Below the pieces are notes generated by a model. The model did no database searches. It had not been told where the DNA came from and saw only the letters and a program-made list of their open reading frames with translations. DNA of 64,000 nucleotides from Bacteroidia bacterium (GTDB lineage Bacteria > Bacteroidota > Bacteroidia > J057). This document shows positions 8,807 through 18,016 of this stretch, piece after piece. The first letter of the stretch is position 1, and the number at the start of each line of letters is the position of its first letter. Where the stretch lies: positions 62,001 to 126,000 of the forward strand of contig JALEFZ010000021.1 in assembly GCA_022760475.1 (NCBI GenBank), given 5' to 3'. Made by a program: the position numbers and the translations under genes.

Positions 8807-10237
8807 ATGGAACGTATCGAAATCAAATCATTGCTGCAAAGCAAGCCTGAAGATCAGGCTGTACTTGTTAAAGGATGGGTCAGGACCTTCCGGGCAAATC
8901 GCTTCATTGCCCTGAACGACGGTTCGACCCTGAATAACCTTCAGGTAGTTGTGGACTTCGAAAATTTTGATGATGCGGTACTAAAAAATATCAACACCGG
9001 TGCTGCACTGGCTGTGGAAGGCAAATTGGTCGCCTCACAAGGCAGTGGACAGGCCGTAGAGGTCCTGGCCGAGAAAATTGACGTATTGGGTACTGCGGAT
9101 CCGGACAAGTTCCCCATCCAACCCAAAAAGCATAGCCTGGAATTTCTTCGTGAGAATGCCCACCTGCGTATGCGAACTTCTACCTTTTCTGCCGTGTTCA
9201 GGATTCGCCACGCAGTGGCATATGCCATCCACAAATACTTCAACGACAGGGGGTATTTCTACATGCATACGCCCATCATCACAGGAAGTGATGCCGAAGG
9301 GGCAGGTGAAATGTTTGGGGTGAGCACCCTACCGATGGGAAACCCTCCCAAGGATGAGGACGGAAAGATTGACTGGAAGGAAGATTTTTTCGGGAAGGCG
9401 ACCAATCTTACAGTTTCCGGACAGTTACAGGCTGAGACCGGTGCCATGGCACTTGGAAAGGTCTACACCTTTGGTCCAACTTTCAGGGCAGAAAATTCTA
9501 ACACTACCCGCCACCTGGCTGAGTTTTGGATGATCGAGCCAGAGGTCGCTTTCTATGACCTGAAAGACAACATGGACCTCGCAGAGGACTTCGTGAAGTA
9601 CCTCATCACTCATGTGATGGAGCACAACAAAGAAGACCTCACTTTCCTTGATCAGCGCATCAAGAATGAGGAAAAGAACATGAAAGCGGAGCTTCGACGA
9701 CCCATGGGGCTGATCGAAACATTGGAATTTGTCGTGAATAATGAATTCGAAAGAATCACTTACACAAGAGCCATTGAGATCCTTCGAAACTCCAAACCAT
9801 ATAAAAAGAAGAAATTTAAATTCCCTGTGGAGTGGGGCAAAGACCTTCAATCTGAGCATGAAAGATTCCTGGTAGAAAAGGAGTTTAAAAAGCCTGTAAT
9901 CGTAACAGACTATCCCAAAGTGATCAAGGCATTCTACATGCGACAGAATGAAGATGATAAGACCGTGGCGGCGATGGATATACTTTTCCCTGGAATCGGA
10001 GAGGTTGTTGGTGGATCACAGAGGGAGGAAAGACTCGATCTTTTGCTTAAGCGAATGGAAGAAATGGATATCCCAGAGGAAGAACTCTGGTGGTATGTAG
10101 ATCTTCGTAAATTCGGTACAGCTCCTCACTCTGGCTTTGGAATGGGCTTCGAGCGGATGGTGCAGTTCATCACCGGTATGGGAAATATCAGAGACGTGAT
10201 TCCATATCCAAGAACACCCAAAAGTGCAGAATTTTAA
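8807..10237 (+). CDS. asnS: Asparaginyl-tRNA synthetase
   Basis: 476 residues, the usual AsnRS length. It has an N-terminal OB-fold anticodon-binding domain (about 15-105, beginning [22 protein letters not shown]), then the class II catalytic core. Motif 2 is at [20 protein letters not shown] (about 225-245). Motif 3 is at [15 protein letters not shown] near the C-terminus, followed by the [13 protein letters not shown] ending diagnostic of AsnRS. It charges tRNA-Asn with asparagine and ATP in the cytoplasm. The ATG is directly followed by conserved sequence, so the start is firm. A strong terminator follows 28 bases after the stop. Confidence 0.96.
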   Translation: MERIEIKSLLQSKPEDQAVLVKGWVRTFRANRFIALNDGSTLNNLQVVVDFENFDDAVLKNINTGAALAVEGKLVASQGSGQAVEVLAEKIDVLGTADPDKFPIQPKKHSLEFLRENAHLRMRTSTFSAVFRIRHAVAYAIHKYFNDRGYFYMHTPIITGSDAEGAGEMFGVSTLPMGNPPKDEDGKIDWKEDFFGKATNLTVSGQLQAETGAMALGKVYTFGPTFRAENSNTTRHLAEFWMIEPEVAFYDLKDNMDLAEDFVKYLITHVMEHNKEDLTFLDQRIKNEEKNMKAELRRPMGLIETLEFVVNNEFERITYTRAIEILRNSKPYKKKKFKFPVEWGKDLQSEHERFLVEKEFKKPVIVTDYPKVIKAFYMRQNEDDKTVAAMDILFPGIGEVVGGSQREERLDLLLKRMEEMDIPEEELWWYVDLRKFGTAPHSGFGMGFERMVQFITGMGNIRDVIPYPRTPKSAEF

Positions 10238-10265
10238 TGCACTAGGGTTCAATAAATACAGGAAG

Positions 10266-10300
10266 TGGAAACCACAAAGTGTTGGTTTCCATTTTTTTTT
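10266..10300 (+). terminator. Intrinsic terminator of asnS
   Basis: A 9-bp stem, TGGAAACCA (10266-10274) with TGGTTTCCA (10283-10291), 8-base loop, followed by nine T residues. It overlaps the 3' end of the convergent LysR gene (10299). Confidence 0.85.
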
Positions 10301-11210
10301 AAGGCTTTCTTTCAAGAGATTTCTTCAATTTATTCACTTCGGCTAAAAAATTTCTGAGCAATGGACTTTGCTCATCTCTCCTCCAGACGGCCGATAGGGT
10401 AGTGCGATGGGGAATTGTATTTAATTCTATGAATTTTATCTCAGGATGGTGTCCAGACAACAATGACCTGGGAACAATTGAAATCCCAAACTTCTTTTCT
10501 ACCAGTTTGTAGATGGAAGTAGAGTGAATGGTGTTGTGACTTACGATTGGGCTAAAGCCTCCGTCATCAAATATCCGCATGACCTTCTCATAATATGAAG
10601 GACTGTATTTGGAGTCAAAAAGGATAAATGATTCTTCTTTTACCTGTGAAATGTCCTTGAAGTTATCGGGCTCAAGGGGGTGATCCTTGGGGAGTACCAG
10701 GCAAAAGGCCTCATTAAGAACAGCGACGGTTTCTAGGCTGCCTGGGACCCGCTCAAACCTGACAAAGCCAATATCAATCTCATGTGAGTGTAATCCATCG
10801 ATCTGGTCCTGATTGTCCATTTCCTTAAGACTAAAGTGGACTTTTGGGAATTTTTGCCTGAAGGATGCCAATAACTCAGGAATGATGAGGTGCATCGCAG
10901 AACCTACATAGCCAAACCTTAAACTACCCTCTGATCCCTCATGCAACAGTTTTGCCTGAGTAATCATGTGATCTAGCTCTACAAAGTGCCTCTTCAATTC
11001 CTTCTTGAGAAAATTTCCTGCTGGAGTCAGTTGTACGTTTCGGTTATTTCTTTCGAATAAAATTACCCCCAAAGTTTCCTCTAGGTCTCTTATTTGTCTG
11101 CTAAGTCCTGGCTGGGAGATGAATAATCGTTCTGCCGCCTTTCGGAAGTGTAATTCCTCCGCAACCGCCATGAAATACCTCAGATGCCTGTACTCTAATT
11201 GATGCTTCAT
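10299..11210 (-). CDS. LysR-family transcriptional regulator, likely of hutHU
   Basis: The ATG at 11210 gives 303 residues starting MKHQLEYRHLRYFMAVAEEL; a TTG nine bases upstream is possible but less likely. The N-terminal winged helix-turn-helix (about 1-62, with FRKAAERLFISQPGLSRQI) is classical LysR. The C-terminal region is the periplasmic-binding-protein-like effector domain (about 90-295). It is divergent from hutH with about 78 bases between them, the usual arrangement for a LysR protein controlling its neighbour, so regulation of histidine use is inferred. The effector is unknown; urocanate or histidine is a natural guess. Its 3' end abuts the asnS terminator. Confidence 0.88.
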   Translation of the reverse strand: MKHQLEYRHLRYFMAVAEELHFRKAAERLFISQPGLSRQIRDLEETLGVILFERNNRNVQLTPAGNFLKKELKRHFVELDHMITQAKLLHEGSEGSLRFGYVGSAMHLIIPELLASFRQKFPKVHFSLKEMDNQDQIDGLHSHEIDIGFVRFERVPGSLETVAVLNEAFCLVLPKDHPLEPDNFKDISQVKEESFILFDSKYSPSYYEKVMRIFDDGGFSPIVSHNTIHSTSIYKLVEKKFGISIVPRSLLSGHHPEIKFIELNTIPHRTTLSAVWRRDEQSPLLRNFLAEVNKLKKSLERKP

Positions 11211-11213
11211 AAT

Positions 11214-11225
11214 TATCAATCGATA
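11214..11225. promoter_or_regulatory. Candidate LysR operator in the hutH / regulator spacer
   Basis: TATCAATCGATA is an interrupted dyad (TATC-N4-GATA), 3 bases upstream of the regulator ATG and 63 bases before hutH. It is close to the T-N11-A LysR-box style. The only support is symmetry and position. Confidence 0.3.
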
Positions 11226-11288
11226 CCAAGGTGGTCTTGAATTGAATCAAAAGTTAGTCGATTTTAGTAAGGTTAAAAAGCGACTGCT

Positions 11289-12833
11289 ATGAATTTTAAT
11301 TATGGAATTGAACATCTGACCATAGAGATACTACTTGAAATTGCCGAAGGAAACCGGGAAGGAAGTTATGAACAGGCCTTAAGCCAAATTCGAAGAAATC
11401 GTGAGATGGTAGAGGTGATGGCCCATGGGGATAAGGCAGTGTATGGCATAAATACGGGTTTCGGACCCCTATGTGAGACCCAGATTTCACCAGAAGAAAC
11501 CAATAAGCTCCAGGAAAACCTGCTCATTAGCCATGCTGTGGGGGTGGGGAAGCCTATCGACAAATTCCTGTCCAGGGTCATGTTGATTTGTAAACTACAT
11601 GCCTTGTGCAAAGGATACTCAGGGGTGAGTGAGGAACTCATTGAAAGAATTCATTATTTTATCAAAGAAGATCTCATACCTGTGGTTCCTGAAAAAGGTT
11701 CGGTAGGTGCTTCGGGTGATCTAGCCCCCCTTTCTCATCTATTTTTGCCGTTGTTGGGGGCTGGAGAGTTTTGGATGGAAGGTAAAATTGTGCCTGCACT
11801 GCAAGTATTGAAGGCCAAAGGACTTGAACCCTTACAATTGAAGTCCAAGGAAGGACTGGCCTTGATCAATGGTACACAGTTTATCCTGGCGCATGCAGTG
11901 GTAGGCGTTTCAAAAATGGGATATCTTCTGGATTTGGCAGATTTGGCTGGAGCGATGAGTCTTGAAGGCTTTCAGGGCAGTGCTGCCCCTTACAAGAAGG
12001 AACTTCACCAACTCAGGCCATTCTATGCCAATGAACTGGTAGCCTGGCGGATGAGGGGATTGTTGGATGGATCAGAAAACTTGCATTCACATTTTGAGTG
12101 TGAGCGTGTTCAGGATCCTTACTCCATCAGATGTATTCCCCAGGTACATGGAGCCTCAAGGGCTGCATTTTTCCACCTAAAAGATTTGGTTGAGATCGAA
12201 ATGAATTCCGTTACGGATAACCCCATTGTACTAAGCGATACAGAGGCCATTTCGGGAGGGAACTTTCACGGCCAGCCTTTGGCTATGGCCCTTGATTATG
12301 GCTCTTTGGCTGCTGCAGAATTGGGAAATATTTCTGATAGAAGGAGTTACCTATTGCTTGAAGGGAAATATGGTTTGCCAGCTTTGCTTATTAATAATGG
12401 AGGCTTGAACTCAGGTTTCATGATCCCACAATACACCACTGCAGCCCTTGTATCTGAGAACAAATCCCTGTGTTTTCCTGCTTCTGCGGATAGCATTCCT
12501 ACCTCTATGGGTCAGGAAGACCATGTTTCAATGGGAAGCATCTCGGGCAGGAAATTCAATCAGATATTGGCAAACCTCGAGAAAATCCTGGCCATAGAAC
12601 TGATGTATGCAGCGCAAGCTATGGACTTCAGGAGACCTAACCGCTTTTCAAATATTCTGGAAAAGAATCATAGCATCATTCGGACTAAAGTTGCTCACCT
12701 TGAAGATGATCGCCTGTTGAAGAAAGACATCCGGGCGATGGTAGAATTGGTTGAGGGACAAGCATTCATGGTATCAAATAAGGAATTAACACATGACATT
12801 TCAGGAACAAGTATTACAAGGAATTCCAACTAA
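11289..12833 (+). CDS. hutH: Histidine ammonia-lyase
   Basis: 514 residues. The Ala-Ser-Gly triad that cyclises to the MIO cofactor is at 141-143, within GSVGASGDLAPLSH. Other family features are YGINTGFGPL (about 52-61) and NSVTDNPIV. The enzyme deaminates L-histidine to urocanate and ammonia in the cytoplasm, the first step of histidine degradation. The 3' end overlaps hutU by 41 bases, implying translational coupling. The remaining pathway genes (hutI, hutG/F) are not in this window. Tyrosine ammonia-lyase activity cannot be excluded by motif alone, but the hutU partner makes histidine the substrate. Confidence 0.95.
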   Translation: MNFNYGIEHLTIEILLEIAEGNREGSYEQALSQIRRNREMVEVMAHGDKAVYGINTGFGPLCETQISPEETNKLQENLLISHAVGVGKPIDKFLSRVMLICKLHALCKGYSGVSEELIERIHYFIKEDLIPVVPEKGSVGASGDLAPLSHLFLPLLGAGEFWMEGKIVPALQVLKAKGLEPLQLKSKEGLALINGTQFILAHAVVGVSKMGYLLDLADLAGAMSLEGFQGSAAPYKKELHQLRPFYANELVAWRMRGLLDGSENLHSHFECERVQDPYSIRCIPQVHGASRAAFFHLKDLVEIEMNSVTDNPIVLSDTEAISGGNFHGQPLAMALDYGSLAAAELGNISDRRSYLLLEGKYGLPALLINNGGLNSGFMIPQYTTAALVSENKSLCFPASADSIPTSMGQEDHVSMGSISGRKFNQILANLEKILAIELMYAAQAMDFRRPNRFSNILEKNHSIIRTKVAHLEDDRLLKKDIRAMVELVEGQAFMVSNKELTHDISGTSITRNSN

Positions 12834-14805
12834 ACTTCCACCCAAAAGAGCATATCCAACCCACGCCAACAGGGCACCCAAAAGGAAGGATATATTGACC
12901 TTGGAAGAAAAAAAACTGGCTCTCAGAAATGCTTTGCGTTATTTTCCAGCCGAATGGCATGCTGAGCTTGCCCCCGAATTTGCTGCGGAGTTGAAGGAGT
13001 TTGGCCGAATCTATATGTATCGATTCAAGCCTGAATATCCAATGTACGCAAGGCCAATGGAGGAGTATCCAGCCAATAGCCCTCAGGCGGCAGCAATCAT
13101 GCTGATGATACAAAACAACCTCGATCCTGCTGTGGCTCAGCATCCCGAAGAGTTGATTACCTATGGCGGAAATGGGGCCGTATTTCAAAATTGGGCGCAG
13201 TACCTGCTTGCCATGAAGTATCTCGCCACCATGACTGAAGGGCAGACCTTACATATGTACTCGGGGCATCCCATGGGCCTGTTTCCATCCTCCAAAGATG
13301 CTCCCCGGGTGGTCGTAACCAATGGAATGATGATCCCAAATTACTCGAAACCGGATCATTGGGAGAAATACAATGCCTTGGGAGTAACCCAATATGGCCA
13401 GATGACTGCTGGTTCCTATATGTACATAGGTCCGCAGGGAATTGTGCATGGGACAACCATCACAGTGATGAACGCCTTTAGAAAAATTTTGGAAAAAGGA
13501 GACGGTCCCAAAGGGAAAATCTTCCTGACAGCAGGGCTCGGAGGAATGAGTGGTGCCCAACCCAAGGCAGGAAATATCGCTGGTTGTATCACTGTCTGTG
13601 CAGAGGTAAACCCTAAGGCCGCCAGAAAACGCCACGAACAAGGCTGGGTAGATGTATTGCTGGAGGATCTGGATGCCTTGGTTGAAAGGGTCAGCCAGGC
13701 CCAGAAGCAAGGAGAAGTCGTTTCCATTGCATACATTGGAAATGTAGTCGAAGTTTGGGAAAAATTTGAGGAAGAAGGAATCTTTGTTCATGTAGGATCT
13801 GACCAGACCTCCTTGCATATTCCCTGGACAGGAGGATACTACCCAGCAGGGATGTCATACGAAGACGGTCAACGAATGATTCGAGATAATCCAGAACTGT
13901 TTAAGGAGAAGGTTCAAGCATCCTTGAGGAGACATGCAGATGCCATCAATAGACACACCGCCAGGGGAACCTACTTTTTTGATTATGGCAACGCCTTTTT
14001 GTTGGAGTCTTCCAGAGCCGGGGGAGAGGTCATGTCTGAAGACGGCATCAATTTCAGGTATCCTTCCTATGTCCAGGATATTTTAGGCCCCATGTGTTTT
14101 GACTACGGATTTGGCCCTTTCCGTTGGGTATGCGCTTCAGGAAAGCCGGAAGACCTGGATCGAACAGATGAAATTGCCGCCCAAGTCCTGGAGTCAATAA
14201 TGGTGGATGCTCCCGAGGAAATCCGTCAACAAATGCAGGATAACATTAGCTGGATAAATAATGCCAAAGAAAATAAGTTGGTAGTCGGTTCTCAAGCTAG
14301 AATCCTGTACGCCGATGCCGAGGGCAGGATAAAAATAGCCAAGGCTTTTAATGATGCCATCCAAAAAGGTGAGATCGGTCCAGTAGTTCTTGGCCGAGAC
14401 CATCACGATGTGAGTGGGACGGACTCTCCATACAGAGAAACTTCAAACATCTACGATGGAAGTAAATTTACTGCTGATATGGCCATCCACAATGTAATTG
14501 GAGACAGTTTCAGGGGAGCGACCTGGGTCTCGATCCACAACGGAGGAGGAGTAGGATGGGGTGAAGTCATGAATGGAGGCTTTGGAATGTTGTTGGATGG
14601 GAGTGCCGAAGCGGGAGAGAGACTGGAAAGGATGTTGTTCTTCGATGTCAACAATGGCATTGCCAGAAGGAGCTGGGCAAGGAATAAGGAAGCCATATTC
14701 GCCCTCAAAAGAGAGATGGACAGAAACCCCAATCTTCAGGTTACCCTTCCAAATCTTGTGGCCGATGATGAATTGGAAGGCCTTTTTGATAAACAAAAGG
14801 CTTGA
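12793..14805 (+). CDS. hutU: Urocanate hydratase
   Basis: 670 residues, about 110 longer than the Pseudomonas-type enzyme and consistent with the long form I recall from Bacteroidota. The extended N-terminus (LPPKRAYPTHANRAPKRKD) looks conserved, which supports the ATG inside hutH despite the 41-base overlap. Core motifs are YGGNGAVFQNWAQYL, GLGGMSGAQPKAGNIAG (NAD-binding glycine-rich stretch) and SDQTSLHIPWTGGYYPAGMS. The enzyme uses tightly bound NAD+ to hydrate urocanate to imidazolone propionate, directly after HutH. A stem-loop terminator lies about 145 bases downstream. Confidence 0.95.
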   Translation: MTFQEQVLQGIPTKLPPKRAYPTHANRAPKRKDILTLEEKKLALRNALRYFPAEWHAELAPEFAAELKEFGRIYMYRFKPEYPMYARPMEEYPANSPQAAAIMLMIQNNLDPAVAQHPEELITYGGNGAVFQNWAQYLLAMKYLATMTEGQTLHMYSGHPMGLFPSSKDAPRVVVTNGMMIPNYSKPDHWEKYNALGVTQYGQMTAGSYMYIGPQGIVHGTTITVMNAFRKILEKGDGPKGKIFLTAGLGGMSGAQPKAGNIAGCITVCAEVNPKAARKRHEQGWVDVLLEDLDALVERVSQAQKQGEVVSIAYIGNVVEVWEKFEEEGIFVHVGSDQTSLHIPWTGGYYPAGMSYEDGQRMIRDNPELFKEKVQASLRRHADAINRHTARGTYFFDYGNAFLLESSRAGGEVMSEDGINFRYPSYVQDILGPMCFDYGFGPFRWVCASGKPEDLDRTDEIAAQVLESIMVDAPEEIRQQMQDNISWINNAKENKLVVGSQARILYADAEGRIKIAKAFNDAIQKGEIGPVVLGRDHHDVSGTDSPYRETSNIYDGSKFTADMAIHNVIGDSFRGATWVSIHNGGGVGWGEVMNGGFGMLLDGSAEAGERLERMLFFDVNNGIARRSWARNKEAIFALKREMDRNPNLQVTLPNLVADDELEGLFDKQKA

Positions 14806-14948
14806 AGCTTGTGCTGGCTTAGTTGTGAAGTAGTTGAGCATTTTGAATTCGGTATTTTTGGGAAAAAGTAGCCCAAAGGATGCCGAAATGAGATTGCTCG
14901 ACTACTTAGAATGAAAGAGACCAACTGCCCAAGCCGGATAAAAGTATC

Positions 14949-14984
14949 GCCTGTCTGATCAGATTTTGCTCAGGCAGGCTTTTT
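14949..14984 (+). terminator. Intrinsic terminator downstream of hutHU
   Basis: A 10-bp stem with one G-T pair (GCCTGTCTGA at 14949-14958, TCAGGCAGGC at 14970-14979), 11-base loop, then five T residues. It is the first good terminator after hutU and lies just before the convergent cluster at 15012. Confidence 0.75.
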
Positions 14985-15011
14985 CCATGATTTTGTAGCC
15001 CATCAAAGGCA

Positions 15012-15671
15012 TTAGATCTTTATTCGAAATAAATACCCTTGCTGGCTTGAAAATTCCCCAGGATTGATTTCGAAAATGGGATAGCTTACTCCCAGTTTTT
15101 TGATAATCGAAATCCCATTCTGACTAAAAGTACAATCTTCCACTATGAAAATATTTGCTTCAAAAAGACCAACATCTTTGGAGTCAATGATTAAGGTTCT
15201 ATTTTCCAGCTCATAATTGAATGTAAAACCTCCACCCATCCTGGCAGATCCTCCCATCACAATCTTTTTCCTGATAATCAGACTATCCCTTGTATCCAGT
15301 ATCCAAATGTGTTTGAACCTAATGGGGAAACTGCTCATATAACCCATTATCGCATAGGTATGATCCCCTAATTCGACGCATTTTATGAATTTTGGCAAGC
15401 TAAAGATGGAACAAACTTCCCAAAGCTCCTCTATGATGCTATCACAATTAGCTGCCTCCAAACAGGTCTTATCAGGCTGATAAAAACGATATTTCTTTTC
15501 CCCAAATTGAATCCAACAACTGTCAGTAAAGGTATACCGGTAAGAATTCGCGCTATCCTCAAATACCTGAATAGAGATCAAGGAGTCTGGCGAAAAAATG
15601 AGTTTGCTTTGACAATGGATAAATGCAAATGGGAGGTATAGAAAAGTAAATAGGGCAATGTGTTTTTTCAT
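15012..15671 (-). CDS. Exported protein of unknown function
   Basis: 219 residues with an N-terminal signal (MKKHIALFTFLYLPFAFIHC). The Cys at 20 could be lipidated, but the preceding residues are a poor lipobox. The remainder is mixed beta/alpha with many aromatic residues and five further cysteines; no family recognised. The start overlaps the stop of the preceding glycosyltransferase-like gene by 4 bases (ATGA), making it the last gene of a long minus-strand run. Perhaps an envelope partner of the glycan genes, by context only. Confidence 0.6.
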   Translation of the reverse strand: MKKHIALFTFLYLPFAFIHCQSKLIFSPDSLISIQVFEDSANSYRYTFTDSCWIQFGEKKYRFYQPDKTCLEAANCDSIIEELWEVCSIFSLPKFIKCVELGDHTYAIMGYMSSFPIRFKHIWILDTRDSLIIRKKIVMGGSARMGGGFTFNYELENRTLIIDSKDVGLFEANIFIVEDCTFSQNGISIIKKLGVSYPIFEINPGEFSSQQGYLFRIKI

Positions 15672-16531
15672 GCTTGTGTTTTATTTTTTTGACTGAGCTT
15701 AAGCCTTAAAAATTGATCGTCGTACTTTCTGGGGAAGGGGAGGGCAAAATGCTTTTTACTGAATTTACCAGCTTGCTTCATGCTGTTGAAGCCAGCTGCG
15801 GTATAAATACGGTTGACATAAGGAAAGATAGGATAGGCAGGGAAAAAAGATACAACCGGAACTTCTCTTATAATTCCGGGATTAGGATGAATAATTAAAA
15901 TTTCTGCCTCAATCCCTGCATGAGCCTTGTCATCAATGACCATATCTAAAAGGGCAAAGACTTCGTCAGCGGAACCACTGTGTACAATAAGCCAATTCTC
16001 TTGCCCAACTAAAAGCTGTTCCAACAATGCTGGATTTGGCTTGAGCTCAGGATACTCAAGTTCCCAGGGACGAATGGAAGATTTCAGCTTGTTCAAGTAT
16101 GTTGCATATTCGCTAGAAAGTCCATCTACCTCAAATATCTTTTCAAATGTTGGGTGGTTTCCAAGAAACGGACGGTATCTATCCAATCGGATATTTCTGG
16201 CAATGAGGTGGAAATTAATGGGGAGATCTGGAAAATCATTCCATTCTCCTATCATACCTGAGGGGAAGGTATCCAGGTAGACCTCGGTTATACCCAAGTC
16301 AATGATTTGAGAAGAAAGCCAGTTTTGTAAGGAGTCGGATTTATGGTGAAGTTCAGAAGGAATGTTTATGAAAGAATAGGAATTACTTCCGGTTTGAAGG
16401 ACTTTTTCAAATTTAAGGTCATCAGCCCTTGCTGACATGAATATCACTTCATCCTGGTTCCAGTTATTTTGATTGGCGAATGCCCATCCCCTTGTCAAGT
16501 GGCCAAGCCCTCCGCCAGGGGCATAGTACAA
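15668..16531 (-). CDS. Glycosyltransferase-like protein (MurG/GT28-type nucleotide-sugar fold)
   Basis: I place the start at the TTG at 16531, two bases after the upstream stop. This gives 287 residues beginning with the conserved strand YYAPGGGLGHLTRG, the G-GGxGH loop seen at the start of MurG/UGT-type transferases. An upstream ATG at 16648 would need a 116-base overlap through poor sequence. The C-terminal half has a second nucleotide-binding-like region (NWLIVHSGSADEVFALLDM, then YVNRIYTAAGFNSMKQAG), where donor binding is expected. The length is short for the family. Acceptor and donor unknown. It lies in a run with two GT4 enzymes, suggesting a shared glycan. Confidence 0.6.
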   Translation of the reverse strand: MYYAPGGGLGHLTRGWAFANQNNWNQDEVIFMSARADDLKFEKVLQTGSNSYSFINIPSELHHKSDSLQNWLSSQIIDLGITEVYLDTFPSGMIGEWNDFPDLPINFHLIARNIRLDRYRPFLGNHPTFEKIFEVDGLSSEYATYLNKLKSSIRPWELEYPELKPNPALLEQLLVGQENWLIVHSGSADEVFALLDMVIDDKAHAGIEAEILIIHPNPGIIREVPVVSFFPAYPIFPYVNRIYTAAGFNSMKQAGKFSKKHFALPFPRKYDDQFLRLKLSQKNKTQA

Positions 16532-16532
16532 T

Positions 16533-17654
16533 TTAAGCCTGGCAGGATTCGAATACTTTGATATATCTTTCTGTTTCTGCACCTGCGTTATAGTTGTTTC
16601 TGATATGAGTCTCAAAGTTTGCAGTTTCCATAGATAAACTGCCTTCATCTTGCTTTTCGAAGTTCAACAACGCCCTGGCACAATCATGTGGATCGCCGGG
16701 GTGAAATAAGAAGCCCCAATTCCCTTCTTCCAACAGATCCTTCATGCCATCTACCCTTGAAGCCAAAATAGGAATGCCAAGGGCAGCAGCTTCCAACATC
16801 ACATTGGGCATGCCTTCATAGTGAGAAGGTATGGCTACCATATCACAGGCAGGATAGTAAGCCAACAATTCATAACGATCCTTGAAAGGGACATGGGTAT
16901 AGGCAATGCCCTTGTCTATTAATGATTCCTCGTCGGCCTCCTCCCATTCCCCCGAAATTAGCAAATGGTATTTTTCCTTTAAACCCGATAGTTGAAGGCC
17001 TTCCAGTAATATTTCCAACCCTTTTTTTGCCTTTAAATGCCCAAAAACTCCAATTAACTTCCTTTTTGTCGGTACGAATTTTTCCCGCCACTCAAGAGCC
17101 AATTGCTTTTCATTTAAACTTGGAGCCCATTCGTCCAACTCAATTCCATTTGGCGTAAAATGCAGTGGCAAACTCCCTAGCCAGAGCTTGATCTTTTCGA
17201 TTTTTGATTGGCTGACGGAACATATGGCTGCTGCCTCAGTAAGAGCAGTTCGAAGCACATCTTGCCTTTTTGGGGAAAAGATAGCCATATCGAAATCATT
17301 GCCACGGAGGCACACTACCAGCGGAGACTGAAGCCATTTTGAAAATATGGGTCCAATCAACATAGGGGCATGTCCCCCAAATGCCAGCACATGGGTATAT
17401 TTTTTTTGCAAACCAGGCTGGCCAAGAAAGTTCCAAAGCAAATTGGCGGTATGGCTTAAATCTTCCTTGATGGGAAAACTGACATTCCTGCCTCCGCTGA
17501 CAAGGGTTTCTTGAAATTTTCTCTTTTGAGAACAAATATGGATGAGGTCAATGCTTATCCTTGCCTTCCTAAGCGAATAAACGATTCTATCGCAGGATTG
17601 GGCCATGCCACCACGCTGAGGGAAATAATTTTCTGTGAGCCAAAGTATATGCAT
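16533..17654 (-). CDS. Family 4 glycosyltransferase
   Basis: 373 residues in the GT-B fold. The N-terminal acceptor domain starts LWLTENYFPQRGGMAQSCDR. The C-terminal donor domain has FTPNGIELDEW, IGVFGHLKAKKGLEILLEGL and the E-x7-E signature in IPSHYEGMPNVMLEAAALG (about 300-318). It transfers a sugar from a nucleotide donor, with retention expected for GT4, on the cytoplasmic side of the membrane. The ATG overlaps the stop of the preceding zinc-binding gene by one base (TGATG). Sugar and acceptor cannot be told; lipopolysaccharide or exopolysaccharide is likely given a second GT4 nearby. Confidence 0.88.
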   Translation of the reverse strand: MHILWLTENYFPQRGGMAQSCDRIVYSLRKARISIDLIHICSQKRKFQETLVSGGRNVSFPIKEDLSHTANLLWNFLGQPGLQKKYTHVLAFGGHAPMLIGPIFSKWLQSPLVVCLRGNDFDMAIFSPKRQDVLRTALTEAAAICSVSQSKIEKIKLWLGSLPLHFTPNGIELDEWAPSLNEKQLALEWREKFVPTKRKLIGVFGHLKAKKGLEILLEGLQLSGLKEKYHLLISGEWEEADEESLIDKGIAYTHVPFKDRYELLAYYPACDMVAIPSHYEGMPNVMLEAAALGIPILASRVDGMKDLLEEGNWGFLFHPGDPHDCARALLNFEKQDEGSLSMETANFETHIRNNYNAGAETERYIKVFESCQA

Positions 17655-18013
17655 CAGCTATCAAAGAATGCACCGCCAGCATAGTCCCCATCCAGGTCCA
17701 GCTCTGCCTCGATGACAAAAGCTTCGTAATCATCAATTTCGAATGGATCCCAATAAGTCAGGCTTGCCTCATGTCTCCGTTGGAAGGTGGTGTAGACCTC
17801 TCTGTCATAGCTGTCAAATTGTGGTTTATAGCTTTGAACATAGGCTTGAAGCCTGGGCACTTCCGCAGCACAAGAAACACAAATGTTTTTTCCATTGATG
17901 TTTTTCATGTGGCGATTGCAGGCATACTTGCCACAGGATTCACATCTCATATTGGTCTCTTCATTACAGAGAGTCAGAATAAAGAATCCAAGTTGAGTTT
18001 CACAAGTAGGCAT
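17654..18013 (-). CDS. Small zinc-binding-like protein, unknown function
   Basis: 119 residues. The first 50 contain C24-x2-C27-x4-C32-x2-H35 and C45-x2-C48 (MRCESCGKYACNRH then ICVSC), a treble-clef/B-box-like zinc site. Further Cys residues at 4 and 16 could form a second site. The C-terminal 70 residues are acidic and aromatic (YWDPFEIDDYEAF, ending DLDGDYAGGAFFDS) with no known fold. No signal peptide. It starts 3 bases after the stop of the membrane-protein gene and overlaps the GT4 gene by one base, so it is firmly inside the operon. Adaptor role is speculation. Confidence 0.65.
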   Translation of the reverse strand: MPTCETQLGFFILTLCNEETNMRCESCGKYACNRHMKNINGKNICVSCAAEVPRLQAYVQSYKPQFDSYDREVYTTFQRRHEASLTYWDPFEIDDYEAFVIEAELDLDGDYAGGAFFDS

Positions 18014-18016
18014 TAT

